Source: an uncultured Oscillibacter sp. (lineage in GTDB: Bacteria > Bacillota > Clostridia > Oscillospirales > Oscillospiraceae). From it: a stretch of DNA of 64,000 bases. A model generated the notes under the pieces. It saw nothing but the letters and a program-made list of their open reading frames with translations, had not been told where the DNA came from and did no database searches. The stretch's first letter is position 1. Each line of letters opens with the position of its first letter. This document shows, one piece after another, positions 24,542 to 32,799 of the stretch. The stretch is taken from contig CANPTW010000007.1 of the NCBI GenBank assembly GCA_947577075.1, positions 1-64,000 on the forward strand, given 5' to 3'. Made by a program: the position numbers and the translations under genes.

Positions 24542-24691
24542 ATGGAGGAACGGGAGCGGGAGCTTTTTAAGAAGGCGTGGTTGTTTCTTGCGTCGGAGAC
24601 TGCGGCCGGGCGGGGGGTTCAGATTCGCGGCGCCGTCGTCCGGGAACTGACGGATGGAGAGCGTCCGGCGGAGAAGAAGGAACGGATATAG
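24542..24691 (+). CDS. Small ORF, 49 residues, unknown
   Basis: ATG 24542 follows GGGGAGG at good spacing. The product starts MEERERELFKKAWLFLASET, is charged and helical, and ends PAEKKERI. Acidic and basic residues alternate and there is no membrane segment. It stands alone between the Dcd-fold terminator and the FIST promoter. Nothing identifies its role; it could be a small DNA- or protein-binding factor of the element. The remaining gap to 24910 is more AT-rich and shows no gene. Confidence 0.5.
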   Translation: MEERERELFKKAWLFLASETAAGRGVQIRGAVVRELTDGERPAEKKERI

Positions 24692-24910
24692 CCGGGCTCC
24701 GCGGCCCTTCGGACGTGCGTTTCCGCCTGCGCTTGTTTTGCGGCTATACGGCTCATTTGAGGATTTGGCCGCGGCCATTCCGGGGGAATAAGGTTCTCTG
24801 TAAGGCATGTATAGGTAAAACGCTTGTCGGCATAAAAACAGACGCCCTCATACGCAGAGAATTTTTCGTGAAAAACATGGGGTGGATGGATCTTCCTCAA
24901 TCGGCAGTTA

Positions 24911-24939
24911 TTGACATGCTCAGGACTTTCCAGTATAAT
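24911..24939 (+). promoter_or_regulatory. Perfect-consensus promoter of the FIST-chemoreceptor pair
   Basis: TTGACA (24911-24916), 17 nt, TATAAT (24934-24939): both hexamers match the sigma-A consensus exactly, 36 nt before the start. Confidence 0.92.
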
Positions 24940-24974
24940 AAAATCTCCCAGAATCATTGAGAGGAGACAGCGCC

Positions 24975-26030
24975 GTGAAGCAATTTATTGGCATGAGCCC
25001 AAGCGGAAATCTGGAGGAGGCGGTCAGAGGACTCCGCAGCCCCCAGTTTATTATGCTGTTGTCAAACAACTCCCAGTTCGAAACTCATGTGCGGGCGCTG
25101 GAGCAGCGCTTTCCCGGCGTTCCGAGCATCGGCTGCATCGGCATGAGCTATCAGGTAAACGTTGTGGAAAACGGCGTCGGGGTAATCGCCTTTTCCGACG
25201 GCGTCACCGCGGCCGCCAATGTGCTGGAGCAGGTGTCCACGATGCCGGTGAAGTATATCCGCCGTCTGGAGCAGGATATTCACGCCGTGGGCGGCGCCGG
25301 ACGGGATACGGTGTGCATCGATTTTTGTACGGGGAACGACGCCTGCGTGCTGACCACGATTTACACATCTCTCCGGCAGCGGGGCATCTCCCTGGTGGGA
25401 GGCACCGGCGGCGAGGGCAGGGTTTCCGCCAATGGGCGGATTTATCAGGACGCCGTGGCCTATGCGCTGGTCCGGAACCAGGGCGGGCGGGTGAAGACCT
25501 ATAAGGAAAATATTTACCACCAGATGGGGGACTATCGGTTCATCGCCTCCAATACGGACCGGGCCAACTACATACTGGGTTCCCTGAACGGCAAGCCCGC
25601 CAAGCAGGTGTATAAGAGCATTCTCCATGTGACGGACGAGGAGATCTTGACCCGCACCTTCCAAAATCCCTTTGGGAAGATCAACGGGGACGACACCTGT
25701 ATCATCTCCATCAAAGAGGTCAATGGCAACGCCCTGGCCTGCTTCCGGCAGGTCAACGACTCCGACGTTCTGATCCTGCTGGAGCTGGGGGACTATCAGG
25801 CCATCACCCGGAGCACCATCCAGCAGATTCAGCAGGAGTTTCCCCGGCGCTCGGCGGTTTTTTCCGTGAACTGCCTGTTCCGCTACAAGCTCTTCTCGGA
25901 GCGCGGGTACATGCAGACCTATCTGCGGGAAATGGCCGCCCTTGGCTGCCACGCCGGCTTTGTCGGCTATGGAGAGCATTATAACAACCGCTTTGTCAAT
26001 CAATCCATGACCTGCGTGGTCTTTGAGTAA
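24975..26030 (+). CDS. FIST-domain sensor protein
   Basis: 351 residues. FIST_N spans ~15-215 (IMLLSNNSQFETHVRALEQR, SIGCIGMSYQVNV, GVGVIAFSDGV, LVGGTGGEGR) and FIST_C ~220-345 (PAKQVYKSIL, NPFGKI, CLFRYKLFSE, GFVGYGEHYNN). FIST proteins are intracellular sensory modules thought to bind small ligands such as amino acids. GTG 24975 is chosen because GAGGAG sits 8 nt upstream. The next gene, 12 nt on, is a soluble chemoreceptor, so FIST is probably the input of that receptor. Confidence 0.88.
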   Translation: MKQFIGMSPSGNLEEAVRGLRSPQFIMLLSNNSQFETHVRALEQRFPGVPSIGCIGMSYQVNVVENGVGVIAFSDGVTAAANVLEQVSTMPVKYIRRLEQDIHAVGGAGRDTVCIDFCTGNDACVLTTIYTSLRQRGISLVGGTGGEGRVSANGRIYQDAVAYALVRNQGGRVKTYKENIYHQMGDYRFIASNTDRANYILGSLNGKPAKQVYKSILHVTDEEILTRTFQNPFGKINGDDTCIISIKEVNGNALACFRQVNDSDVLILLELGDYQAITRSTIQQIQQEFPRRSAVFSVNCLFRYKLFSERGYMQTYLREMAALGCHAGFVGYGEHYNNRFVNQSMTCVVFE

Positions 26031-26042
26031 GGGGGATTCGGA

Positions 26043-26987
26043 ATGTTATTTTCGGGAAAGAACCGGAGGCAGCCGGATCAGCCCTGCCAAGAAAAAAGCC
26101 TTTATCCGGTTTTGCATGTGGCGGACAGCCTGAAGGAGTACCAAAAGGAGCTGGTGAAAAAGGAGGTCGCCTCCCTCTCGGAACTGAGCCTGGTGGGAGA
26201 CACCTTCGCCGGTGTGTTGAAGGAGGCGGACCACTTTCAGGAAGAGCTTCAGAAGATGGGCCAGTCCTTCGCCAACATCGACGATGCCGCGGGGCAGTTC
26301 GTCCACGTCCGGTCGGAAGTCGGCGGAGCGGTTTCCGAGGCCCAGGAGCTGATGGAGGCGCTGGGGCAGACGTCTGCGAAGGTCCAGCATTCCTATGACG
26401 AGATGGCGGAGATTTTTTCCAAGCTCCAGACCGCCATCCGGGAAATTCAGCAGTGCATGGGGAAAATCGTCTCCATTGCGGACCAGACGAACATTCTGGC
26501 AATCAACGCGTCCATTGAGGCGGCCAGGGCAGGCGTGGAGGGCCGGGGATTTGCCGTGGTGGCCGCCCAGGTGAAGGAGCTGGCCAAGGAGATTAAGGTC
26601 CTGGCCGGAGAGGTGAACACCGGCGTGTGCGACGTGGAGGACCGGGCCGGAGAACTCAGCGGCAGCATCCGGATGTCCCAGGAAACCTTGGAACAGAGCG
26701 TGGGCATTGTCGCCAAGACGGATGAGAGCTTCCGCAAGATCACGTCTGCCGCCGAGGGCGCCGGAGCGGTGCAGGCCCAGATTTCCGGAGTGATCGATTC
26801 TTCTCAGGGGGAGCTGCAGATTCTGTGCCAGTTCTTTGACGGAATCAAGGAGCAGTATCAGGAGGTCGTCAAGCACATTGAGCAGGCCAGCCGCCTGGGA
26901 ACGACCAAGAGCGCCATGTTCGAGGACATGGACAACATGATTTCCCAGCTCCCTCCGGTTGTGAAGGATTTTGAAGCCCGGGATTGA
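26043..26987 (+). CDS. Soluble methyl-accepting chemotaxis-type protein
   Basis: 314 residues, no membrane segment. Residues ~60-300 are long helices with the chemoreceptor hairpin near 147-180 ([20 protein letters not shown], then [14 protein letters not shown]), the tip that contacts CheA and CheW. The N-terminal 60 residues are short and lack a recognisable sensor, so input probably comes from the FIST protein. No cheA or cheW is present in the window. A strong terminator follows at 27109. Confidence 0.88.
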   Translation: MLFSGKNRRQPDQPCQEKSLYPVLHVADSLKEYQKELVKKEVASLSELSLVGDTFAGVLKEADHFQEELQKMGQSFANIDDAAGQFVHVRSEVGGAVSEAQELMEALGQTSAKVQHSYDEMAEIFSKLQTAIREIQQCMGKIVSIADQTNILAINASIEAARAGVEGRGFAVVAAQVKELAKEIKVLAGEVNTGVCDVEDRAGELSGSIRMSQETLEQSVGIVAKTDESFRKITSAAEGAGAVQAQISGVIDSSQGELQILCQFFDGIKEQYQEVVKHIEQASRLGTTKSAMFEDMDNMISQLPPVVKDFEARD

Positions 26988-27108
26988 CGGCCCCATCCGC
27001 CGTCTCGGCGTGAAGGAAGCTTATATTGCGAAAGAAAACCCTTATAAGAGAGTCTCTTTCGGGCTGCCGAAAAGGCAAGAAGCTCCTTCAACGGGAAGAA
27101 AAATACTG

Positions 27109-27143
27109 CGAGAGGAACCCTTTCCGGGTTCCTCTCGTTTTTC
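27109..27143 (+). terminator. Terminator after the chemoreceptor gene
   Basis: CGAGAGGAACCC and GGGTTCCTCTCG with loop TTTCC, then TTTTTC. Confidence 0.9.
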
Positions 27144-27175
27144 ATCCTGCGGTTTCCAAGCTTTTTGACGTCTTA

Positions 27176-27208
27176 AAAGGCGGCGGGCATAAAGTGCCCG
27201 CCGCCTTT
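27176..27208 (-). terminator. Terminator after the FapA gene
   Basis: On the minus strand AAAGGCGGCGGGCA and TGCCCGCCGCCTTT pair around a 5-nt loop, followed by T and A. Confidence 0.75.
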
Positions 27209-27220
27209 CAGCAGGTTCCT

Positions 27221-28975
27221 TCACATCAGCACAATCTCGCCGCAGGCCAGTTTCGCAACGCACTGGTGCGCCTCCTGCCGCAGGCGGAGGAACTGGTCCC
27301 CAAAGCTGACCTCTGTCCCTGCATAGGCGACTCCGCACTCCATGCGGCCCCGGTCCTGGTCTTTCAGGCCCTTCTGCGCCTCCTTGGCGCTGTCCAGCTC
27401 CTCTTCCAGCTGTCTCAGCCGGTGCTCGGATACGGATATCTTCATTCGGACCTTACCCATAAGGCTGGCTTTGGCGGGATTGTCCAGCTGGGCGTCCAGC
27501 TTTTCCAGCTCCGCGGCCAGCTTCGCCAGCTTTTTGCTGACCAGGTCCTTTTCCAGGGTGGCGCAGGGCATGCCGCCCAGGGCGATGGAGGTTTTGACCT
27601 CCGACTTGGCGCCGACGGCGCTGGCGCTGACCCGTTCGGCGGCCCATACCCGGCCGCCCATGATGCTCCCCCGGCCGGAGCGGACCTGGACCTCGCCGTC
27701 GCAGTAAATCCTGCCGTTGACGATGCAGTCGGTCTGAAGATTTTCCCGGACGAAGATGGTGGCGTTTTCGATGTACTTGGCAAAGATACACCGTCCGGCG
27801 CGGATCACCGTGGTTCCGTCGCCCAGGATGCCCTTGACCACCGTCAGGTCGCCGCCGGCCTCCACGGTGCTGCCGGCCTCCACCACGCCGCCCACATAAA
27901 TATTTCCCATGGCCTTGACGGAAAAGCCGCTGAGCACGTCCCCTTTGATGTTGACGTCCCCCACAAATTTGATCTTTCCGGTGGAAAAATCAACATTGCC
28001 GTCGATGTCCAGCACCGGCTTTACCTGAAAGCTGTGCCCGGTGAATTCCACATGGCCCGGGATGGTGGCGACCAGGGCGTCTCCGTCCTCGCTGATATCG
28101 GTATTCCGGCCCTTGGGAAGGGAAACGGACTTTCCGCTTTTGGCGGGGACCTCCTGATCCTGCACGGTCCGGCCCGGCTCGCCCTCGGTAGGGCGGATCA
28201 GGCGGCAGATCTCCTGGCCCTCCTCCACGTTGCTGATCAGATTCAGGGCGGTGTAATCCACCTGCCCGAACTCGTTCACCTCCAGCAGCCGCTCAACGAC
28301 CCGGGGGAAATAGTCCACAATGTTGCCGTTTCGCCCGTCAAAGGCGGGCTTTCCCTTTGCCAGCAGGCAGAGGGAGAAATAGCAGTCCCGCTGGTGGGCG
28401 ATGCGGTCCACCAGGGTTGTGTCCACGCCGAAGACAATGTCGTGCTCCGAAAGAGCCTGCAGAACCATCTCCCGGGTCAGCTCCGCGCCGGGCCCCACCG
28501 GCGGAAAAACCAGCATCCAGGCATAGAGCTTGTCGGAGGAGAGAAAGATCCAGGGACGGGCGTCCAGGATCAGGGGCTCGTCTTCTCCGGGCTCCGCCTC
28601 CTCCTCTGCGGACTTTTTCTTGCTGTGTTTGCCCCGGGTCCGGCCTTTGACGGCCTTCAGCCGGGAACCGCATACGTTTTTCAGGGAGGACTGCAGACGG
28701 TTTTTTTCCTTTGCAATCATGTCCTGAGGGAGGGAGCCGTCCTCGTCCATATACAGCCGGATGGGGGGCAGATTCCCCGACTCCTGCTGGCGGAGGCTGT
28801 AGAGCTGGCGAATCGGATGGTCCTGGGGCAGTTCCAGCTGAGACGGATCCTCAAAGGCCGGGGGCTTCTCCGCTTCCGGCGGCGTATACTCCCGCTCTGC
28901 GGGAAGCGCTTCGTCCGCATTCTCCTCCCCATGGGAGCCAAAGAGAAGGGATGCAATTTTTTCCTTCCAAGACAT
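27221..28975 (-). CDS. FapA-family (DUF342) protein
   Basis: 584 residues. A variable acidic N-terminal third is followed by the DUF342 core: LLAKGKPAFDGRNGNIVDYF, then a right-handed beta-solenoid-like Gly-rich run (IDGNVDFSTGKIKFVGDVNI, GNIYVGGVVEAGSTVEAGG, GRGSIMGGRVWAA) and a C-terminal coiled coil (LAAELEKLDAQLDNP). FapA proteins are named for links to flagellar assembly or cell-length control in some bacteria; the molecular role is unclear. GGAGG precedes ATG 28975. It lies inside the inserted element. Confidence 0.88.
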   Translation of the reverse strand: MSWKEKIASLLFGSHGEENADEALPAEREYTPPEAEKPPAFEDPSQLELPQDHPIRQLYSLRQQESGNLPPIRLYMDEDGSLPQDMIAKEKNRLQSSLKNVCGSRLKAVKGRTRGKHSKKKSAEEEAEPGEDEPLILDARPWIFLSSDKLYAWMLVFPPVGPGAELTREMVLQALSEHDIVFGVDTTLVDRIAHQRDCYFSLCLLAKGKPAFDGRNGNIVDYFPRVVERLLEVNEFGQVDYTALNLISNVEEGQEICRLIRPTEGEPGRTVQDQEVPAKSGKSVSLPKGRNTDISEDGDALVATIPGHVEFTGHSFQVKPVLDIDGNVDFSTGKIKFVGDVNIKGDVLSGFSVKAMGNIYVGGVVEAGSTVEAGGDLTVVKGILGDGTTVIRAGRCIFAKYIENATIFVRENLQTDCIVNGRIYCDGEVQVRSGRGSIMGGRVWAAERVSASAVGAKSEVKTSIALGGMPCATLEKDLVSKKLAKLAAELEKLDAQLDNPAKASLMGKVRMKISVSEHRLRQLEEELDSAKEAQKGLKDQDRGRMECGVAYAGTEVSFGDQFLRLRQEAHQCVAKLACGEIVLM

Positions 28976-29019
28976 ATTTGCGGGACCTCCGTTCGCTGTT
29001 AAGTTGATGAATTACTACC

Positions 29020-29048
29020 ATTATACGCAACAATTTGCCGCTTGGCAA
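29020..29048 (-). promoter_or_regulatory. Promoter of the FapA gene
   Basis: On the minus strand TTGCCA (29048-29043), 17 nt, TATAAT (29025-29020). Confidence 0.8.
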
Positions 29049-29175
29049 GAGAAGTTTTCTTGATGGGAGCGAAACGGGAGCCTGCGGGACTTTGGTGCGG
29101 AGGGCCCGTTTCCCCTGCGGAAAGGCGCCCGGGGGCGGGAACGGCTCTTTCCGGCAGGGAAGAGGGCGGCTTGCT

Positions 29176-29216
29176 CTCATAAAAGCAGCCCCTCGGTCGA
29201 GGGGCTCAGATAGATC
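29176..29216 (-). other. Right junction of the inserted element (att site)
   Basis: Amidase codons AGC CCC TCG run into AC (29197-29196), then element DNA with TATGAG 14 nt further on. AGCCCCTCG / CGAGGGGCT also forms a hairpin across this junction. Confidence 0.7.
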
Positions 29217-29224
29217 GTAGGCAT
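29177..29224 (-). pseudogene. Cell-wall amidase, 5' stub (first nine codons) split from its body
   Basis: After AGGAGGAATCACT the ATG at 29224 opens MPTIYLSPST, the typical start of Amidase_3 proteins of this group, and then runs into element DNA and a TGA after 15 codons. The body of the gene lies 7.1 kb away at 22059-21346 on the same strand. Upstream, CATAGGATT (29247-29255) resembles a sigma-K-type -10 (CATAnnnTA), but this match is weak. Confidence 0.75.
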
Positions 29225-29463
29225 AGTGATTCCTCCTTCTTATTGAATCCTATGGAATTTTTGCCAAATGTGTGCTATGATGGCCATAACAAGAACCCCG
29301 GATTTTATCCGCGCGCTGGAAGCGGATTGCCGGGCGGCTGTGGGCCGGAGGGCGGATGGACCGCCTCCGGGCGCTCCAAAGAGCCGGCTGCCGCCTTCGG
29401 GCCGCGGGAATGATACCATCCGGGATGCCGCTGCGGCGAAGAAAACCGTTAACAGGAGGGCTT

Positions 29464-30693
29464 ATGAAAGCAGAACGCGCTTATCCCCGAGTCGTGGTTA
29501 CCCCAAAGGCCGAACGTGCGGTCCTGCGGGGCCACCCCTGGATCTATGATGCGGAAATCTTGACCCTGGAGGGGACGCCGGAAAACGGCGGCCTGGTGGA
29601 CGTGCTGGGGAAACGGGGACAGTACCTGGGCACCGGGTTCCTGTCTGAGGCGTCAAAAATCCGGGTCCGGCTTCTCTCCCGGAACGCAAACGACCGCTTT
29701 GACGCCGCCTTCTGGGAACGGAAGCTCCGCTGGGCCTGGGAGTACCGGAAGACGGTTCTGGCCCCGGAGGATCTGGACGCGTGCCGGATTATCTTCGGAG
29801 AGGCGGACATGTTTCCCGGATTGACGGTGGATAAGTTCCACGACCTCCTCAGCGTTCAGGTGCTGTCGGTGGGAATGGAGCGGGTCAAGGATTTGCTGCT
29901 GCCGCTGCTGGCCGGCCTCCTTCGGGAGGACGGCCAGGTTATCCGGGGCGTTTACGAACGGAACGACGCGGCCCTCCGGGAAAAAGAGGGCCTGCCGCAA
30001 TACAAGGGCTGGTTTCCCCTGCCGGGGGAGGCGGCGCCGGAATCTCCGGTGACGGAGATTTTGGAAAACGGCGTAAGCTATCTGGTGGATGTGGAAAACG
30101 GCCAGAAAACCGGCTTTTTTCTGGACCAGAAATACAATCGCCGGGCAGTGGCCCGGCTGGCGGAGGGAAAGACGGTGCTGGACTGCTTCACCCACACCGG
30201 CTCCTTTGCCCTGAATGCCGCCCTGGGCGGGGCAAAGCACGTCACCGCCGTGGACGTATCGGAAGCCGCCGTGGAGATGGCCAGGGCCAACGTGGAGCGG
30301 AACGGCCTGGGCCACATTGTGGAGTGCCTGGCGGCCAACGTCTTTGAACTGCTTCCGGCCCTGGAGCGGGAACCGGGGAAGTACGACTTCATCATTCTGG
30401 ACCCGCCGGCCTTTACCAAATCCCGGAAAACGGCGGCCAACGCCATGACGGGCTATAAGGAAATCAACTACCGGGCCATGAAGCTGCTGCCCCGGGGCGG
30501 GTATTTGGCCACATGCTCCTGCTCCCACTTTGCCGATGAGGAGAAGTTTGCCGCGATGCTCCGTTCCGCCGCCGGGGACGCCGGAGTCCGCCTCCGCCAG
30601 GTCGAGGCCCGGCAGCAGAGCTGCGACCACCCGATTTTGTGGGGTGTGGAGGAGACAAGCTATCTGAAATTTTATTTGTTCCAAATTGTGTAA
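29464..30693 (+). CDS. RlmI-like rRNA large-subunit methyltransferase
   Basis: 409 residues. The N-terminal PUA domain (ERAVLRGHPWIYDAEI) is followed by an RlmI-type EEHEE region and a Rossmann methyltransferase: motif I VLDCFTHTGSFALNAALGG, VDVSEAAVEMARANVERNGL, motif IV ILDPPAFTKS, and TCSCSHF. The family makes 5-methylcytosine in 23S rRNA (E. coli C1962). The frame is open to 29356, but ATG 29464 has AGGAGGG upstream. The next gene starts 17 nt after the stop. Confidence 0.9.
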   Translation: MKAERAYPRVVVTPKAERAVLRGHPWIYDAEILTLEGTPENGGLVDVLGKRGQYLGTGFLSEASKIRVRLLSRNANDRFDAAFWERKLRWAWEYRKTVLAPEDLDACRIIFGEADMFPGLTVDKFHDLLSVQVLSVGMERVKDLLLPLLAGLLREDGQVIRGVYERNDAALREKEGLPQYKGWFPLPGEAAPESPVTEILENGVSYLVDVENGQKTGFFLDQKYNRRAVARLAEGKTVLDCFTHTGSFALNAALGGAKHVTAVDVSEAAVEMARANVERNGLGHIVECLAANVFELLPALEREPGKYDFIILDPPAFTKSRKTAANAMTGYKEINYRAMKLLPRGGYLATCSCSHFADEEKFAAMLRSAAGDAGVRLRQVEARQQSCDHPILWGVEETSYLKFYLFQIV

Positions 30694-30709
30694 AGGAGGA
30701 AAGGTTGTT

Positions 30710-31393
30710 ATGAAAAAGGTGGGAATCCTGTGCGCCAGCGATACGGAGCTGGCTCCGTTTTTACAAGAATTGGAGGTTGTCCGAAGCACGGAAAAGGCGA
30801 TGCTGAAATTTTGGGAGGGAAACATCCGGGAAATCCCCGTGGTCGCGGTGTACAGCGGCGTCTGCCGGGTAAACGCCGCCATAGCGGCGGAGCTTTTGAT
30901 TGAATGCTTCGGCGTGGACGGGATAGTCAACGCCGGGACGGCGGGAGGGATGGCCCCCCGGGTCAAGCTCTTTGACACGGTTGTTGCGGAGCGCTCGGTT
31001 TACCACGACGTGGCGGAAGATATCCTGACCGAGTTTCACCCCTGGATGCCGTCGGTTTACTTTCCGGCGGACAGAGGGCTTCTTTCCGCGGCGGAGAAAT
31101 ACGCAAAAGCTCAGGACATTCCCCTCTGGTTTGGGACCATCGCCACCGGAGAGATGTTCGTCAGCGGCAAGGGCCGGGAACGCCTCTGCCAGGCCTACGC
31201 TCCTCTGGCGGTGGATATGGAAACGGCGGGGGCCGCCCATGTCTGCTATGTGAACAGCGTTCCCTTCCTGGCGGTACGGAGTATTACCGACACCGCAGAG
31301 GGCAGCAGGGAAGCGGATTTTGAGGCAAACTGCGAAAAAGCCTCTGCGATTGCGGCGAAAGCAGTTCTGGGGCTGCTGCGGGAGTGGGTTTAA
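30710..31393 (+). CDS. mtnN: 5'-methylthioadenosine / S-adenosylhomocysteine nucleosidase
   Basis: 227 residues. The nucleosidase splits adenine from MTA and SAH, clearing inhibitory products of SAM use. Family features are GILCASDTELAPFL, VAVYSGVCRVNAAIAAELLI, GIVNAGTAGGM, ATGEMFVSG, the substrate block VDMETAGAAHVCY and VRSITDTAEG (catalytic Asp). Pairing with the upstream SAM-dependent methyltransferase is sensible. GAGGAAAGG precedes ATG 30710. It converges on the next gene with a 4-nt overlap. Confidence 0.93.
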   Translation: MKKVGILCASDTELAPFLQELEVVRSTEKAMLKFWEGNIREIPVVAVYSGVCRVNAAIAAELLIECFGVDGIVNAGTAGGMAPRVKLFDTVVAERSVYHDVAEDILTEFHPWMPSVYFPADRGLLSAAEKYAKAQDIPLWFGTIATGEMFVSGKGRERLCQAYAPLAVDMETAGAAHVCYVNSVPFLAVRSITDTAEGSREADFEANCEKASAIAAKAVLGLLREWV

Positions 31394-31914
31394 AAGCCCA
31401 GGGGTCCCGCCGCCCGCATCCCCTCCAGATCCCCTGTGGTCCGGAGGAACCAGAGGGAGCAGGCCAGGTCCGCGGTGAAGACCAGAAGGCAGATATACGT
31501 TGCCGCCGCGGGAACCGCCCCCGCGAGCGCCGCGGCGCCGGGCTGGACGAAGCGGACCGCCGCCCAGGTCAGCAGTCCCCAGGCCAGCGTGAAGGGAAGG
31601 CAGACGCGCCCCCGGAGATTACCGGGGACCCGGCCGTATTCCCAGAAGCGGACGCCCAGAAAGCGCTCGCAGCCCCAGTGGTAGACGTATTCCACCGCCG
31701 TGGCGGCAAGGCCGCCGAAAACCACCTGCCCCAGCCGGCCCATGGGCGGGAGGGCCAGGACCGCCAGCATCCCCAGGCCGTACACCGGGCACAGGGGCAG
31801 GAACAGCAGGCAGCGCCGCCGCCGCTCCCTGGACCGGGACGCGGCGGCGAAGGCCAGCTCCAGCAGCCAGCCGAGGAAGCTGTAAATCCAGAAGTACCAA
31901 AGCAGAGAAGCCAT
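31390..31914 (-). CDS. Putative type-IV ABC-transporter-like membrane protein (PF06541 type)
   Basis: 174 residues, about five membrane helices. WYFWIYSFLGWLLELAFAA at the N-terminus, LCPVYGLGMLAVLAL and AVEYVYHWGCERFLGVRFWE are typical of the small Clostridial membrane family called putative ABC transporter permease. Transport has not been demonstrated for these proteins. It converges with mtnN and has no cotranscribed ATPase here. Clusters of Arg (SRSRERRRR) mark a cytoplasmic loop. Confidence 0.8.
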   Translation of the reverse strand: MASLLWYFWIYSFLGWLLELAFAAASRSRERRRRCLLFLPLCPVYGLGMLAVLALPPMGRLGQVVFGGLAATAVEYVYHWGCERFLGVRFWEYGRVPGNLRGRVCLPFTLAWGLLTWAAVRFVQPGAAALAGAVPAAATYICLLVFTADLACSLWFLRTTGDLEGMRAAGPLGF

Positions 31915-32092
31915 CGCGCGTCACCTCCCGGCTTAGTCTCTCCAAGCGGCAAAGAGGTATCCGCCGCTTGCGCCGGGAGTTTTTTCATGGTATAATGTCC
32001 GAAAACCGGTTCTTATGCCCGGAGGGTGCCATGCTGCGGAAGTCCGACGCGTTGGCCGGAGAACCGCGGAAAAAGAGAAGGAGAACGATCAG

Positions 32093-32662
32093 ATGGATAC
32101 ATGGGAAAGCTTGAAAACGGAGTGCCTTGCCTGTAAAGGCTGCTCCCTTGCGGACACCCGTCACAACGTGGTTTTTGGAGATGGCGCCGAGAATGCGGAG
32201 ATTCTCTTTATCGGCGAGGGACCGGGGCAGAACGAGGATGAGCAGGGACTGCCCTTCGTCGGCCGGGCGGGAAAGCTTCTGGACGAAATGCTGGAGATGG
32301 TAAACCTGGACCGGAGCAAGGTTTACATCGCGAACATCGTCAAATGCCGTCCGCCTCAGAACCGGGACCCTCTGAGCGTGGAGCAGGACGCCTGCATCGG
32401 CTGGCTGCGCCGCCAGACGGCGCTGCTGCGCCCCAAGATCATTGTCTGCCTGGGCCGCATTGCCGCGAAGGTCATCATCAAAGACGATTTCCGCATCACC
32501 CAGGAACACGGCCAGTGGTTCGAGCGGAACGGCCTTTGGATGACTGCCCTCTATCATCCGGCGGCCCTGCTGCGGGACGTCAACAAGCGCCCCGCCACCT
32601 TTGAGGACCTGAAGGCCATCCAGGCCAAGGCCCGGGAGCTGTGCGAGCATACGGAGCTGTAA
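32093..32662 (+). CDS. udg: Uracil-DNA glycosylase, family 4 (Fe-S)
   Basis: 189 residues. A 4Fe-4S cluster is predicted from Cys14, Cys17, Cys85 and Cys101 (spacing CxxC and C-x15-C). Motif 1 is [20 protein letters not shown] and the C-terminal motif is YHPAALLR. The enzyme removes uracil from DNA to start base-excision repair. Upstream extension of the frame has no ribosome-binding site; GAAGGAG precedes ATG 32093. A symmetrical hairpin at 32760-32787 lies downstream. Confidence 0.93.
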   Translation: MDTWESLKTECLACKGCSLADTRHNVVFGDGAENAEILFIGEGPGQNEDEQGLPFVGRAGKLLDEMLEMVNLDRSKVYIANIVKCRPPQNRDPLSVEQDACIGWLRRQTALLRPKIIVCLGRIAAKVIIKDDFRITQEHGQWFERNGLWMTALYHPAALLRDVNKRPATFEDLKAIQAKARELCEHTEL

Positions 32663-32799
32663 TGTTTCCCGGGGGCCCTGAAGCGCAGTTCCGTCCGTGT
32701 GGCTTCCGCTCTGCGGAGCTCCGGATTTTTACGCGGGACCCGCGCGCCGCAGAGTAACCGTCAGGGGAGGGGAGATCCCTCCCCTGAAAAAACCCATGA

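Larger units (their letters stand above)
22060..29195. mobile_element. ~7.1-kb serine-recombinase element inserted in an amidase gene
   Basis: Bounds come from the split amidase. Its first nine codons plus AC lie at 29224-29196, and the rest begins at AC 22059-22058. Joined, they read ...AGC CCC TCG ACA CAG GAG TGG..., giving MPTIYLSPSTQEWNAYV, the usual start of this amidase family. The excised ends joined at the same AC give CTCATA-N14-AC-N14-TATGAG, a dyad centred on AC, as expected for a large serine recombinase. Cargo: recombinase, Dcd-fold membrane protein, 49-residue ORF, FIST protein, soluble chemoreceptor, FapA protein. No transposase is present. Confidence 0.8.

Noticed and set aside
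27026..29002. 658-residue plus-strand frame
   Set aside because: Antisense to the FapA gene across two terminators; not coding.
22060..29195. A transposon or prophage
   Set aside because: No DDE transposase, terminal inverted repeats of transposon type, or phage structural genes are visible; only a serine recombinase with att-like ends.
29177..29224. A stand-alone 15-residue peptide
   Set aside because: The first ten residues match an amidase start and the frame ends in element DNA, so a split gene explains it better.
32760..32787. Terminator after the uracil-DNA glycosylase gene
   Set aside because: The hairpin is strong, but it is followed by A residues on the plus strand and has no T-run on the minus strand.
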